This document shows positions 25,181 through 33,164 of a stretch of 50,407 bases of DNA, piece after piece (the first letter of the stretch is position 1; the number at the start of each line of letters is the position of its first letter). This DNA is from a virus, in the IMG/VR virus record IMGVR_UViG_3300012988_000008, positions 1-50,407 of that record. One strand, 5' to 3'. The translations under genes and the position numbers were made by a program. The notes beneath the pieces are model-generated. The model was not told where the DNA came from and did not search any database. It saw only the letters and a list, made by a program, of their open reading frames with translations.

Positions 25181-25200
25181 GTGAAAAGGAATCTATCATC

Positions 25201-25626
25201 ATGAACAGTCTTTCTTGGCTTCTGTACTTCGCTGGCATTGCTGGCCCCCTTTCTTCTGCCCTCAATCAACTTGCTGTAATTATGTTGTTAGGTTTTGCAG
25301 CTGCGGTTGTCGCGGGCCTTATTACATATGCTAGCACCTCGACGTCGTCTTATGACGATGAGGACGACAGGAAGACGAAGGCCCAAATTCGGGGCGTTGT
25401 CAACAAGTACGCAAAGATTTTGCCCAAGTGGTTGGCCCTGCCGCTGATTTGTATGGTTGTCTCTTCTGTTATTCCTCCCAAGGAAACTCTGTACCTCATC
25501 GCAGCTTCGGAAGTCGGCGAACAAGTCGTGACCAGCCCGACGATGACTAAGGCTATTGACGCCCTTAACCGTCTTCTGGACGGAGTCGCAGTTAAGAAGC
25601 CGGCCCAGAATACTCCCGCCACTTAA
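25201..25626 (+). CDS. Membrane protein of a phage family of unknown function
   Basis: 141 residues. Hydrophobic segments lie near residues 5-18, 24-44 (VIMLLGFAAAVVAGLITYAS) and 77-92. The later segment IPPKETLYLIAASEVGEQVV followed by a short helix and NRLLDG matches a motif I recall from several T7-like phage genes of unknown role ('P..kTLY.IAASE.GE'). The sequence AATCTATCATCATG runs directly into the start codon, and AAAGGA lies ten nt upstream. Function unknown. Confidence 0.65.
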   Translation: MNSLSWLLYFAGIAGPLSSALNQLAVIMLLGFAAAVVAGLITYASTSTSSYDDEDDRKTKAQIRGVVNKYAKILPKWLALPLICMVVSSVIPPKETLYLIAASEVGEQVVTSPTMTKAIDALNRLLDGVAVKKPAQNTPAT

Positions 25627-25639
25627 GAAGGGACCCACA

Positions 25640-25831
25640 ATGAAGGGGCCAGCCGTTCCTAAGTCCCCGGTTAAAGGTACTCGATACGATCCGCCAGAAG
25701 ATTGGTTGTTCGGTAAAGGGTACTATGGGCCGCCCGATTTAAGGCCGCACCCGTCTGGATATACGTACGACCAAATTCGAATGTGGTTTGACTACAAAAT
25801 CAATCGAAAAACCGGTTTGATATATCCCTAA
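25640..25831 (+). CDS. Small Pro/Gly/Tyr-rich protein, 63 residues
   Basis: It starts MKGPAVPKSPVKGTRYDPPE and continues with many Tyr, Gly and Pro, ending NRKTGLIYP. The ATG at 25640 follows AAGAAGGGA. Low-complexity start and no hydrophobic part. Not recognised. The tRNA gene begins eight nt after its stop. Confidence 0.55.
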   Translation: MKGPAVPKSPVKGTRYDPPEDWLFGKGYYGPPDLRPHPSGYTYDQIRMWFDYKINRKTGLIYP

Positions 25832-25838
25832 CATTTTT

Positions 25839-25923
25839 GTCCGCGTGGTGGAATTGGTAGACACGACAGACTTAAAATCTGTTGCTAATTGGCGTACGAG
25901 TTCGAGTCTCGTCGCGGACACCA
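25839..25923 (+). tRNA. tRNA-Leu (anticodon UAA)
   Basis: 85 bases. The acceptor stem is GTCCGCG/CGCGGAC, followed by A and an encoded CCA end (25921-25923). The anticodon stem ACAGA/TCTGT encloses loop CTTAAAA with anticodon TAA at 25873-25875. A long variable arm and the T-loop TTCGAGT are present, as in class II leucine tRNAs. It would read UUA and UUG codons. Encoded CCA means no CCA addition is needed. Confidence 0.95.
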
Positions 25924-25934
25924 AGGAGGTTTAA

Positions 25935-26216
25935 GTGTGGGGGAGCCCTGTTGAAGTAGAGACCAGAAGACGAGTCTTATTAACGTATTATGCGTATGCG
26001 TACGAATATTTAGACTTGTCACTGGTTTCAGACGAAGAATTCGATAGGATGTCGTTTGAAGTGGATTTATCCATAGATACGACTAGACCAGACTTAGACA
26101 GTTTCTTTCGGACACATTTTAATCCGTACACAGGAATGTGGATACGAAATCACCCCGATTTGAGACGAGTACATAAAAGAATTCATCAGGTGTTTAAGGA
26201 TAAAATAAATGCGTGA
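25935..26216 (+). CDS. Conserved phage protein with LigA-Ia-like motif
   Basis: 93 residues from a GTG with a perfect AAGGAGG ribosome-binding sequence. The segment YYAYAYEYLDLSLVSDEEFD resembles the N-terminal Ia domain of NAD-dependent DNA ligases (YY..D.P.vsDaeYD) but no ligase core follows. The latter half has TTRPDLDSFFRTHFNPYTGM and NHPDL. It is probably a stand-alone phage family of unknown role. It begins 12 nt after the tRNA and overlaps the next gene. Confidence 0.6.
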   Translation: MWGSPVEVETRRRVLLTYYAYAYEYLDLSLVSDEEFDRMSFEVDLSIDTTRPDLDSFFRTHFNPYTGMWIRNHPDLRRVHKRIHQVFKDKINA

Positions 26217-26661
26217 ATTTAAAGCAGGCGACAAAGTTCGTGTACTTCCACACGAGGAAGTAGTAGTCAATGGTACCATGTATTATTCTATTTCTCTTTC
26301 CGTAGGTCGGGTTTTTACATTGAAGGAAAGAGCATTAGATCAGGGCCGTCCTGAAGCATGGCTCGTAGAAGAAGGTCCTATTTATCTCCATCCGACGTGG
26401 ATTGAACTGGTGCCGGAACCCACCATCGAAGAGCAAATCGAAGCCAAGAAAGCTGAACTGAAGGAACTCGAAGACCGGCGGGTAGCCGAAGGCGTCAAGG
26501 TCGGTGATAAGTTTAAGGCGTCACAAACGGTTTTTGAAATTGTTGCGATCTCAGGTAGATATTGTTGGTGGAAAACCAAAAACAATAATAGGGGTGGGAC
26601 GGAATGTTGTGAGACCTTCCTTAGAACTTCCGCTTATACAAAGGTGAATGACAGCAAATGA
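26209..26661 (+). CDS. Hypothetical protein with two SH3-like beta domains
   Basis: 150 residues. Residues 1-65 (FKAGDKVRVLPHEEVVV, GRVFTLKERALD) and 96-145 (VKVGDKFKASQTVFEIVAIS) each look like a small 'KxGDKV' beta barrel. They are joined by a Glu/Lys-rich helix (IEEQIEAKKAELKELEDRRV). This is a common build for phage proteins that bind other proteins. No enzyme motif is seen. Overlaps both neighbours by short sequences. Confidence 0.6.
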   Translation: MREFKAGDKVRVLPHEEVVVNGTMYYSISLSVGRVFTLKERALDQGRPEAWLVEEGPIYLHPTWIELVPEPTIEEQIEAKKAELKELEDRRVAEGVKVGDKFKASQTVFEIVAISGRYCWWKTKNNNRGGTECCETFLRTSAYTKVNDSK

Positions 26662-27050
26662 CACTTCGCATTCAACCCTTCCCGCTTTGCTGCGGTATCG
26701 CAGTCGTAACGGGCTTTGGTAACGATCCGCGTCATGCCCATCGTGACCGTCGAGACGGTGCCCCCACAATGGCCGAGATCGAACAGTATCTTACGAACGC
26801 GGCTGCTGGTGGTTTGACCGGGGGAGGTCCCTTCCAAGGTACTGGTCTGGGTCGTGTGGGTATGCTGTTGGCAGCCGTAAACGCCGAACAGCGTGTGTTT
26901 ATGCAGCCCATCTTCCGGCGTCTTGGTTGGCGCCGTGCGGGGCGGGCACACAATATTCACAATCACCCTAACTCACGTCCCGGTGACGACAATTACTCTG
27001 AAATTTTCTTGTATAGGAAGGTGTTGGCGAATGCCCAAGACGATGACTAA
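26658..27050 (+). CDS. Hypothetical protein, 130 residues
   Basis: It starts MTLRIQPFPLCCGIAVVTGF by ATGA overlap with the previous gene. The middle is Gly-rich (AAAGGLTGGGPFQGTGLGRV), and the end has NNP-type polar residues (HNIHNHPNSRPGDDN) and an acidic tail. Two adjacent Cys and a HNxHNHP cluster might bind metal. I cannot name a family. It directly precedes the gamma-glutamylcyclotransferase-like gene and may belong to the same cassette. Confidence 0.55.
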   Translation: MTLRIQPFPLCCGIAVVTGFGNDPRHAHRDRRDGAPTMAEIEQYLTNAAAGGLTGGGPFQGTGLGRVGMLLAAVNAEQRVFMQPIFRRLGWRRAGRAHNIHNHPNSRPGDDNYSEIFLYRKVLANAQDDD

Positions 27051-27417
27051 TACCCCTAAGCCCCAACACCTTTTCGTCTACGGTACGCTTCGTGACGCGC
27101 ACCCCAACTCTAAGCGATTCGGGCTGACTAGTGTCGCTAAACACAACGCCAAGTTGATGGGCTTCAATGTCCACAACCTTGGTTGGTTCCCCGGGATCGT
27201 ACCGGGCGAAGGCTTCGTAGTGGGGGACGTCTTCCACATCACAGACGATTTGATCCCGGGTCTGGATGCATACGAAGGTGTGCCCAGCCTGTACCGCCGG
27301 GAAGTTCATAAGGTCGGCTCGACTAACTGTTACGTGTACGTGTACAACGGCACACCGCCGCCGGGCTCCCAGATCACCGACGGTGACTGGCTCAAAACAA
27401 CTCAAGCGAAGGGTTAA
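27031..27417 (+). CDS. Gamma-glutamylcyclotransferase-like (AIG2/GGCT fold) protein
   Basis: 128 residues. LFVYGTLRDAHPNSKRF (residues 14-30) contains the YGTLR substrate-binding motif, and LDAYEGVPSLYRR (78-90) carries the catalytic Glu (Glu82) of the GGCT family. These enzymes release 5-oxoproline from gamma-glutamyl amines. GGCT-like genes occur in phage amidoligase cassettes, where they are thought to trim or cyclise gamma-glutamyl linkages. It overlaps the preceding gene by 20 nt. A second ATG at 27043 is a possible start. Confidence 0.82.
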   Translation: MPKTMTNTPKPQHLFVYGTLRDAHPNSKRFGLTSVAKHNAKLMGFNVHNLGWFPGIVPGEGFVVGDVFHITDDLIPGLDAYEGVPSLYRREVHKVGSTNCYVYVYNGTPPPGSQITDGDWLKTTQAKG

Positions 27418-27426
27418 TCTATCATC

Positions 27427-28524
27427 ATGGCTAAACAACCCCAACAAGTCGGTCCGGGCTTGGTCCGCCGGTACATTCGACTAAGGTCGGGTAACCGTGC
27501 TTGGCGCATGGTTCGGCCGGATAATCCGAATATCGTTTATCCTCAGCCCAACGATGCCCCGGCCCAACGTCAAATACCGGCTGCCCCCGTGCCAGTAGCA
27601 GAGTCTCTAAACCCCGTGCCAGTAGCAGAGTCTCTAAACCCCGTGCCAGTGGCCGAACCCCTAACCCCCACGACAAAGCCCGATAAACCTCGTAAGTTTA
27701 AAGACGTTGGTTATCCTGCTTGTTGCGGTGCGTCGTTTCTTCTAATCGAGCCGCCGGCTTCTAAAAAGAAAACCCCTGAAGAAGAGGCTCGTTCGTATTA
27801 CGAAGCCAAGAACTTTGTCGCAACCCGTGATAACTACTTAGGGTACGTTAAAGTATACGAAGACGACCTTAAAGGTTGGGAAGCCGGCGGTAAAAAGGTT
27901 CGAACCCCTCGGGGGAACCACCCAAATACTACAAGACAATACATAAAAGATTACCAAAATGCTGCTGATTCGTATGAATTTGAGTATATGTTCAAGAAGG
28001 GTTTGTTGAACGGCAAAGCAGGCCAATATGACCGGGACATGGCGACCTACAAGTCCCCGGGGATCGCTTTGTCTATGGACCAATTTCATGGGGCGCATCA
28101 AACTCCGGCGGGTCTGTGGGTCCGTAATGACTACGAAATCCGGGAAAATTATTCGGGCAAACCCTTCACGGTTCCAGAGCCTTTTGAAACTCCTGACGTA
28201 AAACGGGACAAGGCCGTTGCGCTGACTCTTACGTCGCACACACACGACAACGGGTATAAAGTCCACTTAATTCAGGGCATGTCCCGAGACGATCTGGCTA
28301 ACGACATCGCCAGTTTCATTGCAAGGAATAAGAAATTTGCGGTCGGAGACGTCGTTACCTTTATCCTTAATAAGGGCCAAGGGACTCAACAAAAGCTGAA
28401 TAAGTTGGCCGCAGCGGGATATCGTCACGTTTTAACGACGTCAAACGCTAACCATAACGGGTCGTCTATTCTGTACTTGTTTGAACGGACTCTTACAGAC
28501 GTGGACAAACCGAATGGACAGTAA
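27427..28524 (+). CDS. Hypothetical protein of amidoligase cassette with Pro-rich tandem repeat
   Basis: 365 residues. After a basic N-terminus comes a Pro-rich linker with three tandem copies of VPVAE(S/P)L(N/T)P (residues 55-81), encoded by a 27-bp repeat. Then YPACCGASFLLIEPP, a Lys/Glu-rich region, a central region with many Tyr (YEFEYMFKKGLLNGKAGQYD), and a C-terminal alpha/beta part (KFAVGDVVTFILNKGQGTQQ). No known enzyme motif. Its place between the cyclotransferase-like and amidotransferase genes suggests a cassette role, perhaps as substrate or carrier protein. The motif AATCTATCATCATG ends at its start codon. Confidence 0.65.
   Translation: MAKQPQQVGPGLVRRYIRLRSGNRAWRMVRPDNPNIVYPQPNDAPAQRQIPAAPVPVAESLNPVPVAESLNPVPVAEPLTPTTKPDKPRKFKDVGYPACCGASFLLIEPPASKKKTPEEEARSYYEAKNFVATRDNYLGYVKVYEDDLKGWEAGGKKVRTPRGNHPNTTRQYIKDYQNAADSYEFEYMFKKGLLNGKAGQYDRDMATYKSPGIALSMDQFHGAHQTPAGLWVRNDYEIRENYSGKPFTVPEPFETPDVKRDKAVALTLTSHTHDNGYKVHLIQGMSRDDLANDIASFIARNKKFAVGDVVTFILNKGQGTQQKLNKLAAAGYRHVLTTSNANHNGSSILYLFERTLTDVDKPNGQ
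27589..27669 (+). repeat. 27-bp tandem repeat, three units
   Basis: Units at 27589-27615 and 27616-27642 are identical (begin GTGCCAGTAGCAGAG); the third (27643-27669) is diverged. Each encodes nine residues (VPVAESLNP). In-frame repeats like this can change copy number by slippage and vary linker length. Confidence 0.92.
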
Positions 28525-29203
28525 GTTTCCACTGGTATTTATCGCCAGCCGTCTTGATCCAAATGTGATGGGCCTTTTCTACGATATGGGTTTTCGTGGC
28601 ACAAACGATTTGATGCTGGCGGACGTCTGTGTCTTCACTGGTGGAGAAGACATTCATCCTCAACGCTACGGTGAACCTCTTATTCCAGAGTGTGGTCGTC
28701 CTAATGAAAAGCGGGACGCGCACGAAGCTGACACCTTTAGGAACTGTGTCGAATTTAAAGTCCCTATGATCGGTATTTGTAGGGGCGCACAATTTCTGAA
28801 TGTAATGAACGGCGGACGTCTGTGGCAACACGTCGACAATCACGGCGAGTCTCACAACGTCCGTTGTTTGTTGTCCGAGCAAGTTTTTAAAGCAACTTCT
28901 ACCCACCACCAAATGATGCGTCCGACAGAAGACGCCGAGGTGATTGCAGTCGCAGAAAAATCTCGCCCGGATGTCACCTTTAAGACTCCGTCTCTGTGTA
29001 CCGCACGGATGGCTGCGGGAATTACCCAACTGCCTAACACCGAAGACTACGACCCCGAAGTCGTGTGGTACGAAAAGACTAAGTCTCTGTGCGTACAATT
29101 CCATCCCGAGTACAACAAGGCGTCCGACAGTTGTCGTCCGTACTTCGTCAAACTCGTCGAAACCCTTTACCCCGAACTGTTTAAGCCGAGAGAGGCAGCA
29201 TAA
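28514..29203 (+). CDS. Class I glutamine amidotransferase-like hydrolase (PuuD-like)
   Basis: 229 residues. FTGGEDIHPQRYGE (41-54) is the substrate-side motif of gamma-glutamyl-GABA hydrolase-type enzymes. GICRGAQFLNVMNGG (87-101) is the nucleophile elbow with Cys89, and CVQFHPEY (193-200) supplies His197 and Glu199. The enzyme should cleave a gamma-glutamyl amide, giving free glutamate or ammonia. It lies between the repeat protein and the class II amidotransferase and overlaps both (TAATG to the next). The start is the ATG at 28514. Confidence 0.88.
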   Translation: MDSKFPLVFIASRLDPNVMGLFYDMGFRGTNDLMLADVCVFTGGEDIHPQRYGEPLIPECGRPNEKRDAHEADTFRNCVEFKVPMIGICRGAQFLNVMNGGRLWQHVDNHGESHNVRCLLSEQVFKATSTHHQMMRPTEDAEVIAVAEKSRPDVTFKTPSLCTARMAAGITQLPNTEDYDPEVVWYEKTKSLCVQFHPEYNKASDSCRPYFVKLVETLYPELFKPREAA

Positions 29204-30537
29204 TGTGTGGACTCGTAGGAGTTGCAGGTGATCTATCAGGGCCTGACATTAAAGTCTTCAACAACCTTCTTTACTTCGACTACGTCCGGGGCTCCCACAG
29301 CACCGGTATTGCCAGTGTTCCCATGCACGGTGCAGCCGAGCCGACGCTCCTCAAGGCGGCGACCGATCCTCTTGGTCTGATGGGCTTCAAGGCGTACGAC
29401 ACTGCGGTCACGCCGTACAAACGTATTATTATGGGCCACAATCGGCACGCCACGAAGGGTGCTGTAAATCGGGTTAACTCACATCCGTTCCACGTGGGTA
29501 ATATTTTGGGAGCGCACAATGGTACCTTGGATTACTCGTGTCTCCGAGACCTTGAAAATGCACCGGAAGGTGAAACGGACTCCGAACAGTTGGTGGCTAC
29601 CATTAACGCCCTTGGGGGCGACATCGCGGGCGCTCTTGCACTGACTTCTGGTGCTTGGGCCTTGACAATCTATAAGGCCGAAGACAATTCGATTAACTTC
29701 GTCCGAAATAGTCAACGTCCGCTGTACTACGCCTTCAATGAATCTCGGAAGGCTCTTTATTGGGCGTCCGAAGCATGGATGCTTAGTGTCGCTCTTACAC
29801 GGAATGACATTAAGTTCTCTAAGATTATGGAAGTTCCGGTCGACACCATTCTGTCTTGGGGTATTCCGAAACTGAACCAGACCTTTGCTGATAAGCCCAC
29901 CCGTGAAAAAGCGGAGGGTAAGAAGGCAGCAAATTTTCGAACGCACGGACAAGGCGCACCGTGGATGGACTGGGGGCGGGAAGACGACAACAGCCGCCAG
30001 TTCGACCGAAGAACTGCTCAAACAAGCGGTGGAAACGAATCCAAAAAGCTTACCAGCGACAACAAGGAAGTTGTTGATGTCAACGACGACGATGAAGGCT
30101 GGGGGGCATACTACGAAGGCTTTATGGCCGGAGAGACGGGCCGTCCCCGAGCAGACAACCCGTACGACCACGCCAAACAAGGGCTCCACTGGGAACAGTG
30201 GCGAGACGGCTGGGTCGCAGGAGACGCCGCTGACGTCAAGGCAAAAAATTCCAAGAATAAGGACAAAGAAAAGAAAGACATTGTCAAGCCTTCTGATAAC
30301 AATGTTGTTCTCTTTTCCGAAAAAAAAGAAGCCCCTTCGTCTAGCGTCCGTAGAGGGCCCGGCGGAAACTACATCAACGCTGGAAAATTCCGAGAGCTGA
30401 CGGGCAACGAATGTGGTTGGTGTAATAATCCGATCACTTTCGCCGACAAGGGCTTCTTTATGCAACACGCAGCTAAGACAATCTTTATCTGCGAAACCCA
30501 CGGTTGCGCTACCGACAAAACCCTCCAACAAATGTAA
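29203..30537 (+). CDS. Class II glutamine amidotransferase-like protein (Ntn hydrolase) with zinc-finger tail
   Basis: 444 residues. Cys2 (MCGLVGVAG) is the N-terminal nucleophile; IIMGHNRHATKG (75-86), LGAHNGTLD (102-110) and GETDSEQL (123-130) give the Arg, Asn/Gly and Asp of the glutamine site, as in GlmS and asparagine synthetase. No synthetase domain follows; instead there is a charged linker and a terminal zinc finger (C-G-W-C at about 404-407, C-E-T-H-G-C near the end). Ammonia released from glutamine could feed the neighbouring ligases. It overlaps the class I gene by one base (TAATG). Confidence 0.88.
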   Translation: MCGLVGVAGDLSGPDIKVFNNLLYFDYVRGSHSTGIASVPMHGAAEPTLLKAATDPLGLMGFKAYDTAVTPYKRIIMGHNRHATKGAVNRVNSHPFHVGNILGAHNGTLDYSCLRDLENAPEGETDSEQLVATINALGGDIAGALALTSGAWALTIYKAEDNSINFVRNSQRPLYYAFNESRKALYWASEAWMLSVALTRNDIKFSKIMEVPVDTILSWGIPKLNQTFADKPTREKAEGKKAANFRTHGQGAPWMDWGREDDNSRQFDRRTAQTSGGNESKKLTSDNKEVVDVNDDDEGWGAYYEGFMAGETGRPRADNPYDHAKQGLHWEQWRDGWVAGDAADVKAKNSKNKDKEKKDIVKPSDNNVVLFSEKKEAPSSSVRRGPGGNYINAGKFRELTGNECGWCNNPITFADKGFFMQHAAKTIFICETHGCATDKTLQQM

Positions 30538-31395
30538 GTGAACATGAAAAACAATCGTTTTACTAATCGTTTTACTATTGGTGCTGACCCTGAAATGTTT
30601 GTCCAACAGGCTATGCCGGGACAAGAGCCGAGTATTATTTCTATCCATGGTTTGATCCCGGGTGACAAGCGTAATCCCTTTGCCGTCCGGGGTGGTGCCA
30701 TTCAAGTCGACGGTATGGCCGCTGAGATTAACGTCAATCCGGCACGAAACCGGCAAGAGTTCATGGACAATATTCGGTCGGTCATGGACGAACTTCAAGG
30801 ACATCTTCCGCCGTTTACTAGCATTGTTCACGGTCTTCCGGTCGCCGACTTTACGGCTGACTACATGGCAACCCAACCCCCTGAAGCAGTAGAGTTGGGC
30901 TGTGAGCCGGATTACAATGCTTGGACGGGCAACATTAACCCCCGTCCCAATGGTTCAGCTTTGTTCCGTACGGCGTCGGGGCACATCCACCTTGGCTGGG
31001 ACACGAACGTTAGTGACCCTTATGGTGACAAAGAGCACTTCGAACTGTGCTGCCGTATTGCCAAGCAAATGGATTACTATGTCGGTATCTACAGCTTGCT
31101 TTGGGACCCCGATAATCGCCGTCGCGATCTTTACGGTAAGGCGGGTGCATTCCGTGCTAAGTCGTACGGCTTGGAGTATCGCACACCGTCGACAGCGTGG
31201 CTTGCTAAGCCGGAACTTCAAGCGTGGGTCTTCGACGCGTCTGTCAAGGCACTGACTGACTACTTCAACGGTGACGTTGCCGAAGACCTGTTCGGGGACA
31301 TGGCACGATCTATCATCGACACCAACGACATTGACTGGCAGAAAAAGGTTGACTTTGACCTTGACCTCGTTCTGCCGTATCAACAGGCGGCTTAA
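30538..31395 (+). CDS. COOH-NH2 ligase type 2, phiEco32-like (glutamine-synthetase fold)
   Basis: 285 residues from a GTG directly after the previous stop; the ATG at 30544 is an alternative. TIGADPEMFV (13-22), VDGMAAEINVNPA (57-69), TASGHIHLGW (145-154) and a later GLEYRTPSTAW give the acids, His pair and Arg of the carboxylate-amine ligase family named after phage phiEco32. Such enzymes use ATP to join a carboxylate with an amine, as in glutamate-cysteine ligase. It works presumably with the other ligases nearby. Confidence 0.88.
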   Translation: MNMKNNRFTNRFTIGADPEMFVQQAMPGQEPSIISIHGLIPGDKRNPFAVRGGAIQVDGMAAEINVNPARNRQEFMDNIRSVMDELQGHLPPFTSIVHGLPVADFTADYMATQPPEAVELGCEPDYNAWTGNINPRPNGSALFRTASGHIHLGWDTNVSDPYGDKEHFELCCRIAKQMDYYVGIYSLLWDPDNRRRDLYGKAGAFRAKSYGLEYRTPSTAWLAKPELQAWVFDASVKALTDYFNGDVAEDLFGDMARSIIDTNDIDWQKKVDFDLDLVLPYQQAA

Positions 31396-31408
31396 CAGGA
31401 GGGCTTAG

Positions 31409-32059
31409 GTGCTTAAATACGATACTTTGGAGCAAGCACAATTTCGGCTCCGACAGTCTGTCATTATGTACAAGGGTGAACCCTATTACTGTGACGCAGT
31501 TAATAAGCGCGGTAATGGGCCCATTCGTCTGTCCCTTATGGGACTTCCGATTTCTGGCACGGTGCCGACTGGGAAAGAAGGTCGAATCATTACCGTCGAT
31601 CAAGACGACGAAGACTTGGATTTCCGAATCTTCCGGCTTGGTTACATGAATGACCCTCAAAGACGGTCTGCGACGTTCTTGACTCGGACATCGTCCCGGC
31701 AGCAGCATCAAGGCCTAACCCGAGCGACGATTTTCCCGCAACCTTCCGGGTCTGCCATGTCGGGTCCAGCTATGCGTGATACTTTGATGGGTATCTATCC
31801 ATCCGTCGAAGAAGCTTTTAGTCGGATTAACGACGAAGGTTGGGCGTCTTGTGCCATCAGTCGAGACTTTGCTGTCGGTAGGTCTAAGGAAACCCCGCAA
31901 GTTCGCACCCTTATGTACAGGGGACGACCTGTAGGTGTAGCTTTAGGCTTAAAGTTCCAACATTTTCTGATTAACAAAGAAGACGAGTACTTGTCGGAGG
32001 CATTGCAAGAGGCAGGCTTCCCTTTCGAAGTGGACGAAACAGATGCAAAAACCTCTTAA
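31409..32059 (+). CDS. Hypothetical protein of amidoligase cassette
   Basis: 216 residues from a GTG. It is rich in beta strands, with RLRQSVIMYKGEPYYCDAVN (13-32) and later PRRSATFLTRTSSRQQHQGL-like basic sequence. The middle repeats Ser/Gly-rich loops. I cannot name the family, but proteins with this beginning are, from memory, found next to COOH-NH2 ligases in other phages. It lies between the two ligase genes and overlaps the second by 17 nt, so it is probably needed with them. Confidence 0.65.
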   Translation: MLKYDTLEQAQFRLRQSVIMYKGEPYYCDAVNKRGNGPIRLSLMGLPISGTVPTGKEGRIITVDQDDEDLDFRIFRLGYMNDPQRRSATFLTRTSSRQQHQGLTRATIFPQPSGSAMSGPAMRDTLMGIYPSVEEAFSRINDEGWASCAISRDFAVGRSKETPQVRTLMYRGRPVGVALGLKFQHFLINKEDEYLSEALQEAGFPFEVDETDAKTS

Positions 32060-33164
32060 GGAACTTGGAACTCAAATTCACGCTTTCTACCGAGGCAATT
32101 TCGGGCAAAATCCTCCGGCCGACAGTGATTCCTTTGGTTTGGAAATCGAGCTCGAAGGACTTGGTGGAGAACATTGGACGGAATTCTCTGAAAAGCTTCC
32201 TAAGTTGGAAGGTTGGCGGACTGTCGAAGATGGATCGCTTCGAGACGGCGTTGAATTTGTCTCTAATGGCCCTCGGCCTTATAGTGTTCTGCGTGACGAT
32301 CTTCAACATCTTTCTGGGACATTCACCAAACTAGGGTTTACCCCTGTATTTAGTTTCCGTACCAGTCTTCATGTCCACATGAATGCTATGCATTTGTCGT
32401 GGAGAGACGTACTCAAGATTTATATTCTGTATATTATCTTTGAACGTCATCTTATGGAAATGGGCGGAGCAGAGCGACAGGGGAACGTTCACTGTTTGGG
32501 TGCAGAATTGGCTCAACGAACTATCGACGACCTTCGTGAAGCCCTTCAAGCAGACATTAAGGTGGGGGGCTTCAATCGGTACGGAGACCCTATCAATACG
32601 TCATTTGCACACGAAGTCGCAGCAGTGACTGACCGGGGCCGTCGATACGCGGCATTTAACTTTGCTAGCCTTCCGACTCACGGAACCATCGAGTTTCGTA
32701 ACCACAGAGGCACGGCAGACACTGACACAGTAATGGCATGGGTGGACACCCTCCGTGCTATGCGAGACTACGCAACGTCGGCGGTCCAAACGCCGATTGA
32801 ATTGCTTAAACGCTTTAGCACCCTTGGTGAACAAGCTTTTGCCGTAGAGGTCTTCGGACAAGGGTCTCCTATTGCCGTCGCTGTGACTCAAAAACCTGGA
32901 GAAACCCACACGGGTATGCGTCTGGCACAAGAAATTGCATTCGCACGTACTAATTGGGACACTAAGGCGGCACCTAAACCCAAGGTTAAAAAAGAAATTG
33001 TGGACTCTTATTCGGAGGCTGTCGCCAATTTCAATGATATAGATTGGGCAGCATTTGAACAAAGAGAAGAGGTCCGACGAGTGAGACAGAATGTTCAACG
33101 TTTCGAATTTAACCAATGGGCTTTACGCCCTGCGCAAGTAGGACCGATTAATAATGGCAACTAA
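32043..33164 (+). CDS. COOH-NH2 ligase type 1 (putative amidoligase, GS-like fold)
   Basis: 373 residues. SFGLEIELEGL (30-40) contains the ExExE metal-binding motif, SLRDGVEFVSNG (65-76) the next acid, RTSLHVHMNAMH (106-117) the His pair, and GTIEFRNHRGTAD, about residue 215-227, the conserved Arg region of the amidoligase family related to glutamate-cysteine ligase. It should form a peptide or amide bond using ATP. A second, differing ligase (30538-31395) and an ATP-grasp enzyme nearby suggest several bonds are made in sequence. Confidence 0.88.
   Translation: MQKPLKELGTQIHAFYRGNFGQNPPADSDSFGLEIELEGLGGEHWTEFSEKLPKLEGWRTVEDGSLRDGVEFVSNGPRPYSVLRDDLQHLSGTFTKLGFTPVFSFRTSLHVHMNAMHLSWRDVLKIYILYIIFERHLMEMGGAERQGNVHCLGAELAQRTIDDLREALQADIKVGGFNRYGDPINTSFAHEVAAVTDRGRRYAAFNFASLPTHGTIEFRNHRGTADTDTVMAWVDTLRAMRDYATSAVQTPIELLKRFSTLGEQAFAVEVFGQGSPIAVAVTQKPGETHTGMRLAQEIAFARTNWDTKAAPKPKVKKEIVDSYSEAVANFNDIDWAAFEQREEVRRVRQNVQRFEFNQWALRPAQVGPINNGN

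Noticed and set aside
25935-26216. DNA ligase call for the LigA-Ia-like protein
   Set aside because: Only a short similarity to the Ia domain; no adenylation KxDG motif follows within 93 residues.
29479-30876. 465-codon open frame on the minus strand opposite the class II amidotransferase
   Set aside because: It mirrors a clearly identified gene; the translation is Val/Leu/Ser/Arg-rich with no protein-like pattern. Such frames arise from codon bias.
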